Positions 7,083 through 15,374 of a stretch of 44,144 nt of DNA are shown piece after piece; within the stretch, counting starts at the first letter, position 1; the number at the start of each line of letters is the position of its first letter. The notes under the pieces are model-generated. The model saw only the letters and a program-made list of their open reading frames with translations. It was not told where the DNA came from and made no database searches. The stretch is from an uncultured Propionibacterium sp. (lineage in GTDB: Bacteria > Actinomycetota > Actinomycetes > Propionibacteriales > Propionibacteriaceae), in assembly GCA_938036835.1 (NCBI GenBank), contig CALHWB010000001.1, positions 1 to 44,144 of the forward strand, given 5' to 3'. The position numbers were made by a program, and so were the translations under genes.

Positions 7083-9053
7083 ATGGCGTGGTTCTCGTTG
7101 ACGGTGCCGGTGCTGGCCACCGTCGCGGTGCTATTCCTGCCGGGCGCGATCCTGCTGGCCCCGCTGCGGCTGCGACCGCACGCCTGGTATGCCGCGGCCG
7201 CGCCGGTCTCGGTAGCGCTGGTGAGCCTGGCCGCCATGCTCGCCGGCCTGTTCGGCTGGGGCTGGCAGCCGCTGCCGGTGCTCGGGGTGACGGCGCTCGG
7301 CACCGCAGCGGTCTGGCTGGGCCGCCGCCTCGTCCGCACCCGGCCGGCCGGCCATTCCGGGCCGGATACCGGCGCGGCCATCCCACGCGATCGGCGGCTG
7401 GCGCGCTGGACCGTGGCCGCGGCCGCGGTGGCTGCGGGATCCTCGCTCTGGCTGAACACCCGGATCATCGCCCGACCAGACGCGTTCTCGCAGACCTTCG
7501 ACAACATCTTCCATCTCAACGCGGTCCGCTGGATTCTGGACACCGGCAACGCCAGCAGCCTGCAATTCGCCATGACCAGCGGCGGGGCACGGTTCAACTA
7601 CTATCCGGTGGCCTGGCATGACGTGATCTCCCTGGCATTGCAGATCGCCGGACGCGCCGACCCGGTGGCCGGCACCAACGCCATGATCCTGGTGGCCGGT
7701 GCCCTGGTCTGGCCGGCTGGCTGCCTGCTGCTCATCCGCACCCTGCTGCCCGCCCAACCCGGGACGCTGCTCACCGCCGGCGCGCTGACGGCGGCGTTCG
7801 GGGCCCACCCATTCCTGCTGATCGGTTTCGGGGTGCTGTATCCGAACTGGCTGGCGCTCAGCCTCGCGCCGGCGGCACTGGCCTTCGCGGTGCAGTTTGC
7901 CGGGCTGGCATCGGGCGAGCGAGCCGAACCCCGCCTCGCCGGCGGGGTCCTCGGCCTGGTCACGGCCGGTGTCGCGCTGACCCATCCCAATATCGCGATG
8001 ATGCTGGTGGGCTTGATGATGGTATTGCTGGCCGCCTGGACGCTGCGCGCCATCGCCTGGCCGGGGGCATCCTGCGTGCCGGCGGGCCGGCCGGCGTGGC
8101 CCTGGCGGCTTGCCGTCCTCGCCGGCGCGCTGGCGGTGGCCGCGATCGCCTGGCTGCGCGTCCGGCCACCCGCGGACGCCGCCATCTGGTTGCCCGACCG
8201 GACCTTCCCCGAGGGCGTCGGCGAGGCACTACTGGTCGCCCCGGTGGGCCTGTCGATCAACCTGCTGCTGGCCCCCCTGGTGCTGGCCGGTGGCTATGCC
8301 GTCCTGCGGACGCGCACAAACCGTTGGCTGCTGGTGGCCCATCTGTTCCTGGTCTTCCTGTGGCTGATGGCCGCCTCCGGGCCGGTCGGCCCGATCCGGG
8401 ATCTGGTGGTGGGCATCTGGTACAACGATCCGCCACGGCTGGGTGCCCAACTGCCGGTAACCGCGCTGCCCCTAGCCGTGCTGGGCGCGCATGCCTGCCT
8501 GAACGCGCTCGGCGACCGGGCGGCGGCCCACCTCGGCGCCTGGGCCAGGCCGCTGCTGGCAGCCGGGCTGGCGGGATCGATCGCGGCCAGTGCCCTGGTG
8601 GGGCCGTTCGCCAACCGCCTGGTGGCCGATATCGGCAAGAACTATCGGCTCACCGCCGAGACCCCGCTGTTGACCGGCGACGAGTACACCCTGCTGCGCC
8701 GGCTGCCCGAGCGGGTGCCGGCCGACGCCGTCATCGCCACCAACCCGTGGAATGGTTCGTCGATGGCCTATGCCCTGACCGGGCGGCGCACCACCACCAC
8801 CCACGTGCTCTACACGATCACCCCCGAGATCGAACTGATCAATCAACACCTGGACGAGCTTGCCAGCGACCCGGAGGTCTGCCCGGTGCTGGCCGGGCTG
8901 AACGTGGAGTACGTGCTCGATTTCGGCACCCTGGAGGTGCATGGGCAGCGCCATCCCTACCGGGGTTTCGAGCAATTGCAGCGGGCGGCCGGGTTCGAGT
9001 TGCTGGACGAGCAGGGCCGGGCCCGGCTGTACCGCATCACCGGGTGCGGCTGA
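7083..9053 (+). CDS. DUF6541-type polytopic membrane protein, copy 2
   Basis: A 656-residue paralogue of the preceding gene with the same order of landmarks: SQTFDNIFHLNAVRWILDTG, NYYPVAWHDVI, VALTHPNIAMM, GIWYNDPPRLGAQLP, NPWNGSSMAYALTGRR and TPEIELINQHLDEL. About 14 transmembrane helices are followed by a soluble C-terminal region. The conserved aspartates and histidines of the first large loop are kept in both copies, so both are likely active. They could form a pair or act on related substrates in cell-surface glycan assembly with the neighbouring GT2 and GT-C enzymes. The function is inferred from context and general fold resemblance only. It is convergent with the acylphosphatase gene. 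Confidence 0.75.
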   Translation: MAWFSLTVPVLATVAVLFLPGAILLAPLRLRPHAWYAAAAPVSVALVSLAAMLAGLFGWGWQPLPVLGVTALGTAAVWLGRRLVRTRPAGHSGPDTGAAIPRDRRLARWTVAAAAVAAGSSLWLNTRIIARPDAFSQTFDNIFHLNAVRWILDTGNASSLQFAMTSGGARFNYYPVAWHDVISLALQIAGRADPVAGTNAMILVAGALVWPAGCLLLIRTLLPAQPGTLLTAGALTAAFGAHPFLLIGFGVLYPNWLALSLAPAALAFAVQFAGLASGERAEPRLAGGVLGLVTAGVALTHPNIAMMLVGLMMVLLAAWTLRAIAWPGASCVPAGRPAWPWRLAVLAGALAVAAIAWLRVRPPADAAIWLPDRTFPEGVGEALLVAPVGLSINLLLAPLVLAGGYAVLRTRTNRWLLVAHLFLVFLWLMAASGPVGPIRDLVVGIWYNDPPRLGAQLPVTALPLAVLGAHACLNALGDRAAAHLGAWARPLLAAGLAGSIAASALVGPFANRLVADIGKNYRLTAETPLLTGDEYTLLRRLPERVPADAVIATNPWNGSSMAYALTGRRTTTTHVLYTITPEIELINQHLDELASDPEVCPVLAGLNVEYVLDFGTLEVHGQRHPYRGFEQLQRAAGFELLDEQGRARLYRITGCG

Positions 9054-9143
9054 GCCTTCGCGATAACCGACCGAGCCACCGCCGGGATCTGCGCATCCGG
9101 ATCGGGACCGTTGCCGCCCCGGCGCGGCAGCCGGCACGGCATC

Positions 9144-9419
9144 TCATCCGGTGATGCGGAAGTCCGGCCAGCCCGCCGACGGGCGTTCCTGGACATCGAG
9201 CCGAGCCACCCAACCATATGCGGGGCCTTCGGCCAGCCAGGTCAGGAAAGCCTGGACGTCGCGAGGGTCGCCTTCGGCCCACACCTCGACCGTGCCGTCG
9301 CGCCGGTTCCGCGTCCAGCCCCGCAGGCCGAGGGAGGTGGCCTGGTGGGCGGCGCTGAACCTGAAACCCACGCCCTGCACCCGGCCATGCACCCGGACCT
9401 CAACCGCACGCGATGCCAT
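9144..9419 (-). CDS. acyP: acylphosphatase
   Basis: A 91-residue protein with both acylphosphatase signatures: VHGRVQGVGFRFSAAHQA, where the arginine binds the phosphate, and LGLRGWTRNRRDGTVEVWAEG, where the asparagine orients the water. It hydrolyses acyl phosphates such as acetyl phosphate or 1,3-bisphosphoglycerate in the cytoplasm. The start at 9419 (MASRAVEV) gives the normal family length; ATGs at 9425 and 9428 would add only two or three residues. The open frame continues further upstream but that extension has no family resemblance and runs into the neighbouring acyltransferase. It stands alone between two plus-strand genes, with 90 bases on the 3' side and no clear terminator. Confidence 0.92.
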   Translation of the reverse strand: MASRAVEVRVHGRVQGVGFRFSAAHQATSLGLRGWTRNRRDGTVEVWAEGDPRDVQAFLTWLAEGPAYGWVARLDVQERPSAGWPDFRITG

Positions 9420-9554
9420 GGGCATCATCCAATCAGCCGGCGACCGCCGGCTCAACCCCGCCGAAGACCACTTGCCGACAACGCCCAACCGTAGCCCGGG
9501 TTCACTGGCAGGATGGGGACTGCTGTCAGCAGCCACCGCGATATGGAGGAGTCC

Positions 9555-10625
9555 GTGACCCAACCAGCCGAAGCCGCCCGGCCGGCACCCCGGCAGCGGC
9601 TGGCCTATCTGGACCTGATCAACACGGTCGCTATCTGGTTTGTGGTCTTCCTGCATGTGCGAATCGTCTTCTTCGATCCCCGGCCCACCCCCGGCTGGTG
9701 GCTGGAGAACATCCTGTCCGGCATCGGCGTGGCGGCGGTGCCGCTGTTCTTCATGAACAGCGGGGCGACTCTGGTGGAGTTCAGCGAACGCGAATCGATC
9801 GGTACGTTCTTCCGTAAACGCCTGAACCGGGTGCTGGTGCCCTATCTGATCTGGGGGCAGTTATATCTGCTCTTCCGGTGGCGCATGGGCTGGGTGGCCG
9901 ATATGGGGCCACAGCGTATCGCGATCACCCTGGTTGCCGGCTCGTCGGTGGCTGGCACCCTGTGGTATCTGGAAGCGGCGCTGGGCATCTACCTGGTGCT
10001 TCCGGTGGTATCGCTGGCGGTGGCGGGCGCTAAACGGCTGGGCTGGTCCCGGCAGCGGGTTTGCGGATACCTGATCGCGGTGGCCCTGGCCGCCAGCGTC
10101 GCGGTGCCGCTGATCCGCCAATTCCTCCCGGCCTTTCTTCCCAACTTCACCATCCCTTTCGGGGCCGGCTACCTCGGCTACGTCCTGCTCGGCTATGCAT
10201 TGGCAAATTTCGAGTTCAGCCGGCTGCACCGCTGGCTGCTGGCCTGCCTGGGTGTGGTGGGGCTGGCCCTGTTCATCCTGGTGGGCGGCTTTCTCGGGCT
10301 GGCGGGCTCGCCGCATGCCCGGCTGTTCACCGACTATCTGAGCCCGGGCACGGTCATGTTCGCCAGCGCGGCGTTCAGCGCGGTACGCCACCTGAACTGG
10401 CAGCGGTGGCCGGCCTGGTTCACCGGGACGCTCAAATGGCTAGCCGGCCTGACCTTCGGCATTTACCTGGTGCATTTGATGCTCATCCAGTTGGTCACCT
10501 CGCGCTGGCCGATCGCCAACTCCTGGCAGGTGATCCCGGCCGCCATCGTCGCCTGGGGTGTCTCGCTGCTGCTGGTCTGGCTGCTACGGCTGATCCCACC
10601 GATCCGTAACTGGCTCCTACCCTGA
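9555..10625 (+). CDS. acyltransferase 3 family membrane protein
   Basis: A 356-residue protein with about ten membrane helices. It begins RLAYLDLINTVAIWFVVFLH, the typical opening of acyltransferase family 3 with its helix-1 histidine. An arginine-rich loop follows (FFRKRLNRVLVPYLIWG), and the last helices contain FGIYLVHLMLIQLV. These enzymes move acetyl or other acyl groups onto sugars of wall polymers, exopolysaccharides or lipids. The GTG at 9555 was chosen because GGAGGAG lies just before it; the ATG at 9513 has no Shine-Dalgarno. The nearby glycosyltransferases and DUF6541 proteins make surface-glycan acylation a reasonable role (inference). Confidence 0.8.
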   Translation: MTQPAEAARPAPRQRLAYLDLINTVAIWFVVFLHVRIVFFDPRPTPGWWLENILSGIGVAAVPLFFMNSGATLVEFSERESIGTFFRKRLNRVLVPYLIWGQLYLLFRWRMGWVADMGPQRIAITLVAGSSVAGTLWYLEAALGIYLVLPVVSLAVAGAKRLGWSRQRVCGYLIAVALAASVAVPLIRQFLPAFLPNFTIPFGAGYLGYVLLGYALANFEFSRLHRWLLACLGVVGLALFILVGGFLGLAGSPHARLFTDYLSPGTVMFASAAFSAVRHLNWQRWPAWFTGTLKWLAGLTFGIYLVHLMLIQLVTSRWPIANSWQVIPAAIVAWGVSLLLVWLLRLIPPIRNWLLP

Positions 10626-10717
10626 ATCGACGAGAGCCGGAAACCCCGGTGCCGACCCGGCGCCCCGACCTTTTCATACGCTGGGTTAACGCTTTGCGTC
10701 TAATGGATCGCAGTATC

Positions 10718-10745
10718 TGGACACCGCTCACCGGTCCCCTAGAAT
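10718..10745 (+). promoter_or_regulatory. promoter of the L,D-transpeptidase gene
   Basis: TGGACA at 10718-10723 (five of six bases of the -35 consensus) and TAGAAT at 10740-10745 (-10) are 16 bases apart. Transcription would start near 10752, leaving a short leader with the GGGAGG ribosome site before ATG 10768. This also rules out the ATG at 10744, which lies inside the -10 box. Confidence 0.6.
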
Positions 10746-10767
10746 GAGCGATGAATCGGGAGGTGCC

Positions 10768-11988
10768 ATGACATCTGGCGAGCTTTCATTGACCCGCCGA
10801 GCGGTCCTGGCGGGTGCCGCGGGTCTAACCCTGGCCGGCTGCGCCGATGCCCCTGGCGAGGCTCCGGCGGGATCCTCGCCGACGGCATCTGGCAGTGCCA
10901 AACCTGCCGCCACCGGTGCGGCTACCGGCCCGACCGCTACCCCGGTGGCCACCATCGGCACCGCCCACGGCTTGACCAGCATGTGGCCCAACGAACCGCT
11001 GGACATCGGCGTCGAGCACGGCACGATCGCCGAGGTCAAGGTGACCAACCAGGCCACCGGCGAGCGGTATCCGGGCAAGGTAGAGGGTAACCAGTGGCGA
11101 CCCGACCGGGGAGCACTCCACCTGAACTCCACTTATCGCATCGAGGTCACGGTGCATGACGGCAACAAGCAGCCGCATGTCAGCACGGCGGAGGCCACCA
11201 CCGTCAACCCGGGCACGGTTGTGGAAGTAGACTGCCGGTTCGCCGGCGAAGAGATCGGTAACGGCATGCCGATCTGGGTCCGATTCGATCTGCCGATCCG
11301 GGAGGATCAGCGCGCGGCCATCGAGCGCACCGCATCGATCACCACATCCCCGGAGCAAGAAGGCGCGTGGGGCTGGTTCGACAGCAACACCTTATGGTGG
11401 CGTCCCAAGGAATACTGGCGGCCGGGCAGCACCGCCCATGTGGAGGTCAAGGCCGCCGGGCAGCCGGGGGACGACACCTGGATCGCCAACGACGCCGTGG
11501 GGGAATATCGCTTCGGGGATTTGCGGGTCCTCCAGACCAATATCGATGCCCACACCACCACCTGCCTGCGCAACGGCGAGGTTGTCAAGGTGCTGGCCGT
11601 CAGCACCGGCAAACCCGGCTATGAGACGATGACCGGCACCAAACTGATCATGCAGAAGGATTTCAAGACCGTGATGGACTCCGCCAGCTACGGCGTCAAC
11701 GACGGCCCCGAGTCCTATCGACTCGAGGTCTATTACGCCCAGCGCATCACATGGTCGGGTGAGTACTTCCATGCCGCGCCCTGGGCCGATGCCTCGCACG
11801 GAAACAACAACGTCAGTCATGGCTGCACCGGGATGAGCGATTCGGACGCCGAATGGCTATTCGGCTTCACCCAGGTGGGCGACCCGGCCGAGTTCACCGG
11901 CAGCACCTTTGGGGTTCAACCGCAGCAGACCTGGGGATGCTGGGTTTACTCTTGGCAGGACTGGCAGTCGCAGAGCGCCTTGGGTTGA
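10768..11988 (+). CDS. L,D-transpeptidase lipoprotein (YkuD domain)
   Basis: A 406-residue lipoprotein. RRAVLAGAAGLTLAGC gives a twin-arginine-like basic start and a lipobox with C25. A Ser/Thr/Ala/Pro-rich linker follows, then Ig-like domains of the kind found in LdtMt2, and a YkuD catalytic domain with HAAPWADASHGNNNVSHGC. H335, H351 and the nucleophile C353 are the expected catalytic set. The end is rich in tryptophan (WGCWVYSWQDW), as is common in this group. It should form 3-3 peptide cross-links in peptidoglycan outside the membrane. The start is fixed by the GGGAGG site and by the promoter at 10718-10745. It stands close to an LPXTG protein and a penicillin-binding protein, making this a wall-building region. 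Confidence 0.92.
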   Translation: MTSGELSLTRRAVLAGAAGLTLAGCADAPGEAPAGSSPTASGSAKPAATGAATGPTATPVATIGTAHGLTSMWPNEPLDIGVEHGTIAEVKVTNQATGERYPGKVEGNQWRPDRGALHLNSTYRIEVTVHDGNKQPHVSTAEATTVNPGTVVEVDCRFAGEEIGNGMPIWVRFDLPIREDQRAAIERTASITTSPEQEGAWGWFDSNTLWWRPKEYWRPGSTAHVEVKAAGQPGDDTWIANDAVGEYRFGDLRVLQTNIDAHTTTCLRNGEVVKVLAVSTGKPGYETMTGTKLIMQKDFKTVMDSASYGVNDGPESYRLEVYYAQRITWSGEYFHAAPWADASHGNNNVSHGCTGMSDSDAEWLFGFTQVGDPAEFTGSTFGVQPQQTWGCWVYSWQDWQSQSALG

Positions 11989-12073
11989 TCCCACCCCACC
12001 GCGTCATGCGGTTACTGCAACCGCGGGACTATGTGAGGCTGGTCTGCTCGGAGACAGTGGGGAATTCTCCCGG

Positions 12074-12102
12074 TTCCCGGTATGACCAGGGGACCGTATA
12101 CT
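12074..12102 (+). promoter_or_regulatory. candidate promoter of the LPXTG protein gene
   Basis: TATACT at 12097-12102 is a near-consensus -10. TTCCCG at 12074-12079 is a weak -35 at 17-base spacing. Transcription would begin near 12109, giving a leader of about 65 bases before the TTG at 12175. The rest of the gap from 11989 holds no recognisable gene or terminator. Confidence 0.45.
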
Positions 12103-12174
12103 AGGCGTTGTGGGTGTGGCGATGCTAGCGTCGCGTACTGTAAACGACACTTCTTAAGTCCATTGGGGGACACC

Positions 12175-14232
12175 TTGAGGGAGAAGACAGATCGGAGAGG
12201 AACACGTCACGTGTTCGCTCTCTTCCTATCCATATTGATTGGCCTTGCGGGCACCGTGACGGGAACGACCGTGGCGCACGCCGAAGAGGTGGACGCGATC
12301 GTTCCCGGTAGCCTCAAGCTGGAAAAACTCTATGAGCAGGACCAGCCGCTGTATGTCTGGCAGGCGGTTAAGCTGTCGGGACAATGGCGCATCGCGGACG
12401 GCACCGGCAGGAAGGGCGACACCTTCCGGATCGGCCTGCCGCCCGAACTGGAAGGATTCTCCGGCACCTTCGATTTGATGGGGGTATCCGGGGATCCCTT
12501 GATCTACGGCAATTGCACGGTGGGGGTCGCCGAGGCGGTCTGCACATTGAACGAGAACGTGGAGCACCGCATCAACGTGGGCGGCGAATTCTGGATTCGC
12601 GGTTCGGTGGCCAAAACCATCGACACGTCCACGGTGGACATCACCGTCAGCCATGGCCGGATCGAGCAGGTTCCGCTGCCCAACGGTCAGCCAGGTGTCG
12701 GTTTCAACCCCTTCGTGCCATCCGATCCCTACAAGACCGGCTGGTTCGTCAACTCAAACCTGGACGAGCTCTACTGGCAGGTCGTGGTGCCCAGTTCCCA
12801 GCTGACCGACGTCTCTAAGATCACCATCCAAGACAACTTCAAGGTGCCGGGCTCCGAATTGACCGTGCTGCCGGAGCATCTGGAGTTCTTCAAGATCCCT
12901 GCCACCTCGGAATGCTGGAACGCCAACCACACCCCGAAGTGCCGCACCACCTTGTACAGCGCAGGCCAAGCCGCCCCCGGAGTTCAGGTGAACGTGGACG
13001 AAGCCGCCGATACGATCAGTGCGACCTTCGACAACGGCACCAATTTCGCCGCAGGCGATATCTTTATCCTCAACATCCGGGTCAAGACCGACCGCCCAAC
13101 CGCGCCCGGCTCGACCTTCGACAACACCGCCACGGTCAATGGCCGCGGACTCACCAGCACGGTCACCCGCGACGCATCCGGTAACGGTACCGGCGCCGGC
13201 ATCCCGGTGGGTCAACTGGAACTCAACAAGGTCGTCAACGGCACCGTCCCCGGTGACACCGTCTTCCCGGTGGAGTACTCGTACACCGTCGATGGGCAGC
13301 CGAAGAGCGGAACTCTCGACCTGAAGGCCGATGGTTCGGTCGAGGCCTTGCGGAATCTGCCCCAGGGCACCGTGGTGACCCTCACCGAGCGGCTGCCCAG
13401 TGTGCCCGGCCAGGTTTTCGGCGATCCGGTGTTCTCGGGTGCCGGGGTCACCGACGGGGGTGCGGATTCCCCCAGCGCGACGGTCAGTATCCAGGGTCTC
13501 AACAAGGTTTCGGTGACCCTGACCAATACCGCTACCCCGATCGGCAAGGTGGTGCCGGTTTCGCCCACCATCACCGCCGGCAGCTGCCCAGCGGGAGCGA
13601 CCACGCCCACCGACCCGACCGTGCAGGTCCCGACCACCCCGGGCATCGCCTATAGCAGCCCCCGGATAGCCGTAGACGGCAACAAGGTCACCGTCACCCT
13701 CACCGCCACCGCCGAGCAGGGCAAGCAGATCGACCCCGCTGGCCTGCCCACCGGGTGGACGATGAACGCCGACGGCACCGCCACCTTCACCGGGCAAATC
13801 ACCCAACCCGACTGCACCCGGTCGCCGGTCCCGGTCACCCCGGTCACTCCCAAAGTGGATGTGAATACGTGTCCGGCAGGCTCGGCCTCGCCCATGCCGC
13901 CGAAGGTTGAACTGCCCAAGGTGACCGGTCTCGCCTACGGCGACCCGAAGATCGAGGTGAACAAGCGGAAGGTGACCGTCACCGTGACCGTCGCTCCCGA
14001 ACCCGGCTACGTGATCGACAAGGACAGGCTGGGTGAAGGCTGGACGATGAACGCCGACGGCACCGCGACCTTCTCCTTCAAGGGTACGGCGCCAAAGTGC
14101 TCCACCGACGACGACAAGAAGCCTGGCCTGCCGAAGACCGGCGGTGACGGCGATGTGGCCGCCTTCACCCTCGCCGCTAGCGCATTGCTGACCGTGGGCG
14201 GCGCGGCACTGGCCATCGGTCGCCGCAAGTAA
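12175..14232 (+). CDS. LPXTG-anchored adhesin-like surface protein
   Basis: About 685 residues from the TTG at 12175, which follows GGGGGA by four bases; a GTG at 12211 behind GGAGAGGAA is the alternative. A charged start and the core VFALFLSILIGLAG end in a VAHA signal-peptidase site. Residues of roughly 45-340 form two beta-sandwich domains like those of Gram-positive MSCRAMM adhesins, with GDTFRIGLPPELEGFSG, VSKITIQDNF and GDIFILNIRVKTD. A DUF5979-like domain follows (GQLELNKVVNGTVPGDTVF), and then two 77-residue cysteine-bounded repeats. The tail is the sorting signal: LPKTG at 652-656, a hydrophobic stretch and GRRK. It should be coupled to peptidoglycan by a sortase; no sortase gene is in this window. 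The ligand is unknown. Confidence 0.85.
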   Translation: MREKTDRRGTRHVFALFLSILIGLAGTVTGTTVAHAEEVDAIVPGSLKLEKLYEQDQPLYVWQAVKLSGQWRIADGTGRKGDTFRIGLPPELEGFSGTFDLMGVSGDPLIYGNCTVGVAEAVCTLNENVEHRINVGGEFWIRGSVAKTIDTSTVDITVSHGRIEQVPLPNGQPGVGFNPFVPSDPYKTGWFVNSNLDELYWQVVVPSSQLTDVSKITIQDNFKVPGSELTVLPEHLEFFKIPATSECWNANHTPKCRTTLYSAGQAAPGVQVNVDEAADTISATFDNGTNFAAGDIFILNIRVKTDRPTAPGSTFDNTATVNGRGLTSTVTRDASGNGTGAGIPVGQLELNKVVNGTVPGDTVFPVEYSYTVDGQPKSGTLDLKADGSVEALRNLPQGTVVTLTERLPSVPGQVFGDPVFSGAGVTDGGADSPSATVSIQGLNKVSVTLTNTATPIGKVVPVSPTITAGSCPAGATTPTDPTVQVPTTPGIAYSSPRIAVDGNKVTVTLTATAEQGKQIDPAGLPTGWTMNADGTATFTGQITQPDCTRSPVPVTPVTPKVDVNTCPAGSASPMPPKVELPKVTGLAYGDPKIEVNKRKVTVTVTVAPEPGYVIDKDRLGEGWTMNADGTATFSFKGTAPKCSTDDDKKPGLPKTGGDGDVAAFTLAASALLTVGGAALAIGRRK
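13585..13815 (+). repeat. surface-protein repeat module 1 (77 residues)
   Basis: The module starts at the cysteine codon of SCPAGATTP and ends at the cysteine of QPDC. It is exactly the length of module 2 and shares the order proline-rich segment, KVTVTLT strand, GWTMNADGTATF. The 25 bases at 13756-13780 are identical to 14041-14065. The two flanking cysteines could close a disulfide. Confidence 0.75.
13870..14100 (+). repeat. surface-protein repeat module 2 (77 residues)
   Basis: This is the second copy, from the cysteine of TCPAGSASP to the cysteine of APKC just before the LPKTG signal. Identity to module 1 is highest around GWTMNADGTATF. Elsewhere the copies have diverged, so the duplication is not recent although one patch is still identical at the DNA level. 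Confidence 0.75.
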
Positions 14233-14257
14233 CGAATCGGCGTTTGCCGGCTCGGGT

Positions 14258-14303
14258 TTGGGCCGGGACCGAGCGAGCAGCTGCTCGACCGGTCCCGGCC
14301 CAA
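14258..14303 (+). terminator. large hairpin between convergent genes
   Basis: The arms 14258-14280 and 14281-14303 are complementary over 23 bases with only two mismatched positions, reading TTGGGCCGGGACCG against CGGTCCCGGCCCAA at the outside. It lies 25 bases after the LPXTG stop and about 100 bases past the end of the convergent hydrolase gene. No T-run follows, as is common for terminators in high-GC actinobacteria. It could act in both directions. Confidence 0.7.
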
Positions 14304-14401
14304 GCCGATGTCTGGCATATTTGCCCGGTCACGATGCCAGCGCATCCGTTGACATCGTGGCCGGTTCGCCCTGGTGAGGCCACCGGGGCGAAGATAGCCG
14401 C

Positions 14402-15241
14402 TCAGTCCAGGAAGTCGAGCAAGGCGGCCGAAACCTGCCCGGGGTGGGAATGAAGCAGGCCGTGGGGACCGTCCGGCACGCTAATCAGTCGAGCGCCGGG
14501 AACGTATTGCGGCATTCGGGCGCCGCTGGCCTGAATGGGCACGATCTGATCGCCTGCACCATGGATCACCAGGGTCGGCATGCGGATCAGGCCAAGATCG
14601 CCGCGGAAGTCGGTCAGCCACAGTTCGATGGATTCGGCCAGCGCGGTCAGGCTTGCCTGCCGGGCAACCCGGATCGCGGCCTCGATCCGATCCCGATCCA
14701 CCTTGAGCTCCGAGCCGGAATCGACCGGGACGGAATAGAAGTTGGTCAAGAATCCGGTCAGGAAACTCTCCGGGTCGGCTCGCAGGGCCACCTGCATCTC
14801 GGCCGCCGCCTGCGGGGTGAAACCCCCCTCGGGATTGTCGGGCAGCGTGGCGTCCAGGCAGGGTGGGATGGCCGCCACGAAGACGGCGGCGGTCACCCGA
14901 GCGGTGCCATGCCGGGCGATATAGCGCGCCACCTCACCGCCGCCCATCGAGAAGCCGGCCAGTGCCACATCCACGAGGTCTAACCTCGTCAACAACGTAT
15001 CGAGGTCGTCTGCGAAGGTGTCGTAGTCATAGCCGCCTTCGGGCTGCCCGGAGCGACCGAAGCCCCGCCGGTCGTAGGCGACCACCCGATGCCCCGCCGC
15101 GACCAGCGGATCGGCGATCTGCTGCCAGGACTGTCCTGAAGCCGGCCAGCCATGGATCAAGACGATAGGACGCCCCGATCCTCCGGTATCGGTGTAATAC
15201 AGTGTGGTCGGGTATTCACCGGTCGTATCTAGCGTTGCCAT
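14402..15241 (-). CDS. alpha/beta hydrolase (cofactor-free haloperoxidase-like)
   Basis: A 279-residue alpha/beta-hydrolase fold protein. HGWPASGQSW forms the oxyanion region (residues 30-39), YDRRGFGRSGQPEGGYDYD is the typical strand after it, and GFSMGGGEVARY carries the nucleophile S98. HGAGDQIVP supplies the acid and GPHGLLHSH the histidine. The GFSMGGGE elbow and overall length are those of the non-haem chloroperoxidase group, which in practice are esterases or perhydrolases. Start ATG 15241 follows GAGGAGG by six bases. The open frame reaches further upstream but without family resemblance. The natural substrate is unknown. It is divergent from the penicillin-binding protein gene. Confidence 0.88.
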   Translation of the reverse strand: MATLDTTGEYPTTLYYTDTGGSGRPIVLIHGWPASGQSWQQIADPLVAAGHRVVAYDRRGFGRSGQPEGGYDYDTFADDLDTLLTRLDLVDVALAGFSMGGGEVARYIARHGTARVTAAVFVAAIPPCLDATLPDNPEGGFTPQAAAEMQVALRADPESFLTGFLTNFYSVPVDSGSELKVDRDRIEAAIRVARQASLTALAESIELWLTDFRGDLGLIRMPTLVIHGAGDQIVPIQASGARMPQYVPGARLISVPDGPHGLLHSHPGQVSAALLDFLD

Positions 15242-15362
15242 CTGCTGCCTCCTCGCGTGCTGGACGGCCGCGTGATCGCGACCTGATTCGACTCTAGGCG
15301 GCTCGCAGCAGACACACCGGCACATCGCGAGGTTACCGGCCGGCTTCCCGGGCTCGGCCCGG

Positions 15363-15368
15363 TAGTCT
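15363..15368 (+). promoter_or_regulatory. -10 element (TAGTCT), probable leaderless start
   Basis: TAGTCT ends six bases before the ATG at 15375, the spacing expected if transcription begins at the start codon. No Shine-Dalgarno is present. No clear -35 is visible. Confidence 0.45.
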
Positions 15369-15374
15369 CCAAGC

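Noticed and set aside
9420..9656. N-terminal extension of the acylphosphatase
   Set aside because: The extension has no family resemblance and overlaps the acyltransferase promoter and start region. The family is about 90 residues long.
10744..10767. Upstream ATG as start of the L,D-transpeptidase
   Set aside because: It lies within the TAGAAT -10 box and has no ribosome site. The ATG at 10768 has GGGAGG.
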